22,143 nucleotides of DNA from the NCBI GenBank assembly GCA_934668375.1, contig CAKUNF010000019.1:1-22143 (forward strand), in the 5' to 3' direction. Below, piece by piece: positions 21,024 to 22,143 of this stretch (within the stretch, counting starts at the first letter, position 1; every line of letters begins with the position of its first letter). The DNA is from an uncultured Parolsenella sp. GTDB lineage: Bacteria; Actinomycetota; Coriobacteriia; Coriobacteriales; Atopobiaceae. The translations under genes were made by a program, and so were the position numbers. Under the pieces are notes generated by a model. The model saw nothing but the letters and a program-made list of their open reading frames with translations. It did not search any database and was not told where the DNA came from.

Positions 21024-21701
21024 ATGGGCGATGGCGAGTTCAAGACAAAGAAGCGTGAGCAGACGCGTGACGCCATCGTCGAGGCCTATGTGTCGATGCT
21101 GGCCGAGAGGAACTTCGACGCCGTGCCGGTGAGCGCGCTGTGCAAGCAGGCCGGCATCGTTCGCAGCACGTTCTATACGTACTTCCCCGACATCTATGCC
21201 GTGGCCCAATACGTGGAGGACCAGCTCATCTCAAAGCTCAACTGGGTCGACGTGGAGGCCGAGGGGGCGGCCTCGATCAACGCCAAGCGCGCAAAGACGG
21301 AGTGGGGCTTTCCCGTCATGCCGCCCTATGGCTTTGACCTGTGGTTTGACGTCTGCGAGAGCATGAGCGCACCGCTGCGGGCGATGCTCGGGCCGCACGG
21401 CGACCCCTACTTTGAGCAGAAGCTGCGGGCCCAGCTCATGCGCCACGTCCACATCTCGATGGACGCCGACGGCATGCCCGACGACGTGCTGCGCACCGGA
21501 TTTGCCGAGTCGCTCGTGGAGCTGCACCTCATGCTCGTGAGGAACTGGCTGCTGCACGAGAACACGTCGCTCACGAAGGAGCGCATCAAGACGATCATCA
21601 ACACGATGAGAATCGGCGGCAGCATCGAGGGACGCTACTACGAGCAGATCACCGACCAGGTCCAGCTCTGCTCGGTCATCTCGCCCATCGACGAGGCGTA
21701 G
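21024..21701 (+). CDS. TetR-family transcriptional regulator
   Basis: This 225-residue protein has an N-terminal DNA-binding domain of TetR type: QTRDAIVEAYVSMLAERNFDAV leads into the helix-turn-helix VSALCKQAGIVRSTFYTYF (about 36-54). The C-terminal ligand domain is unlike any I recognise. The FYTYFPD wording fits the TetR_N family well. The ATG at 21024 follows AGGTAGGG; a GTG at 21015 in the same frame is an alternative. It diverges from the nine-gene cluster across a gap with operator-like repeats, so it most likely represses or controls that cluster in response to the substrate or an acyl intermediate. The effector is unknown. Confidence 0.88.
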   Translation: MGDGEFKTKKREQTRDAIVEAYVSMLAERNFDAVPVSALCKQAGIVRSTFYTYFPDIYAVAQYVEDQLISKLNWVDVEAEGAASINAKRAKTEWGFPVMPPYGFDLWFDVCESMSAPLRAMLGPHGDPYFEQKLRAQLMRHVHISMDADGMPDDVLRTGFAESLVELHLMLVRNWLLHENTSLTKERIKTIINTMRIGGSIEGRYYEQITDQVQLCSVISPIDEA

Positions 21702-21747
21702 CGCGTGACACGTGAAGATGCTGCGATTGTCGCCGCCACCGTGCATG

Positions 21748-21819
21748 TGCTGCGGTTGTCGCACATATCGAGTATTTAACGGACAGTATATGTGCGACAG
21801 ACGCAGCATTTGTATCGGA
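21748..21819. repeat. dispersed palindromic repeat, copy B (72 bp), with an extra half unit
   Basis: This is the better-paired copy of the element at 10626-10697. TGCTGCG pairs with CGCAGCA outside and TGTCGCACATA with TATGTGCGACA inside, giving an 18-bp stem with one two-base internal mismatch. An additional half unit, TGCTGCGATTGTCGC, lies upstream at 21719-21733. The element fills the gap between the convergent TetR and DUF559-like genes. Confidence 0.85.
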
Positions 21820-21827
21820 ATCGCGAC

Positions 21828-22143
21828 CTAGGCACGAGGAATGCGATAGGCCTCCATGAGCCGCAACAGCTTCTGGCTGCTTTTCAAATCGCAGTAACGC
21901 ACGCGCATGACCTCGAGACCGCACGCCGTGAGCGCAGCCTCGCGCTGGCGCTCGTTCATAAGCACGCCAAGGACATCTCTCCCCTTCGTCATGCGAGGGT
22001 CAGTGTATTTCTGACGCCCATCCATCTCAATTGCCACGGCACTGCCGTCCGATCTTCTCGAAAGCAGGTCAACGCGGAACACACGTCTCGTGTCCAGGGG
22101 ATCAAGAAACTCGACTTGCAAATCGGGAACGGCAAAGCCGAGC
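21828..22143 (-). CDS. DUF559-like (PD-(D/E)XK nuclease-type) protein, 5' end cut by the window
   Basis: The reading frame stays open to the right edge of the window, so only the last 105 codons are seen and the true start is outside. A TTG at 22121 should not be taken as the start. The visible part holds FRVDLLSR, then AIEMDG, then a lysine, and ends in a helix (LLRLMEAYRIPRA). This D...ExDG...K order is that of DUF559/Vsr-like nuclease folds. In Actinobacteria such domains often follow an AbiEi-like or unknown N-terminal part. A role in DNA repair, defence or a toxin-antitoxin setting is possible, but none is shown here. Confidence 0.7.
   Translation of the reverse strand, partial: LGFAVPDLQVEFLDPLDTRRVFRVDLLSRRSDGSAVAIEMDGRQKYTDPRMTKGRDVLGVLMNERQREAALTACGLEVMRVRYCDLKSSQKLLRLMEAYRIPRA

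Overview
The window looks like chromosomal DNA from a high-GC, anaerobic Actinomycetota of the class Coriobacteriia (Olsenella/Atopobiaceae-like). I base this on GC-rich third codon positions, fermentation-type enzymes (FucO-, GldA-, Pta- and Buk-like), PTS components, and a DUF6110/P-type ATPase pair. This is inference from family content; no rRNA or other taxonomic marker is present. I found no tRNA, rRNA, IS element, prophage or CRISPR array.

Left part (1-6.9 kb): a phospho-sugar mutase (-), then a gene fusing a PTS EIIB-like domain to a KpsF/GutQ-type sugar-phosphate isomerase (SIS) domain (-). Upstream of that lies a 420-bp gene-free stretch that looks like a structured RNA. Next come a P1B-type metal ATPase and a small DUF6110 protein (both -), and a divergent short-chain dehydrogenase (+).

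Middle (7.0-10.4 kb): lactaldehyde reductase fucO (+) with a strong terminator, a compact nested inverted-repeat element, acpS (+), and a convergent pair gldA then an orphan PTS EIIB (-).

Right part (10.6-21.7 kb): nine minus-strand genes run from 20758 down to 10703. In transcription order they are MFS, MFS, CocE/NonD hydrolase, acyl-carrier-protein variant, phosphate acyltransferase, butyrate-kinase-type kinase, OFA-type MFS, metallo-beta-lactamase-fold hydrolase, and Gfo/Idh oxidoreductase. A TetR-family regulator is divergent from the first gene. The gene order suggests an undescribed catabolic unit: import of an ester or amide, cytoplasmic cleavage, conversion of an acyl group through acyl-phosphate to acid plus ATP, and export of the acid. 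The substrate is unknown. The window ends in a truncated DUF559-like gene.

Two families of palindromic intergenic repeats stand out. One is a 72-bp element found twice, 11 kb apart (10626 and 21748). The other is a four-copy nested inverted repeat upstream of acpS.
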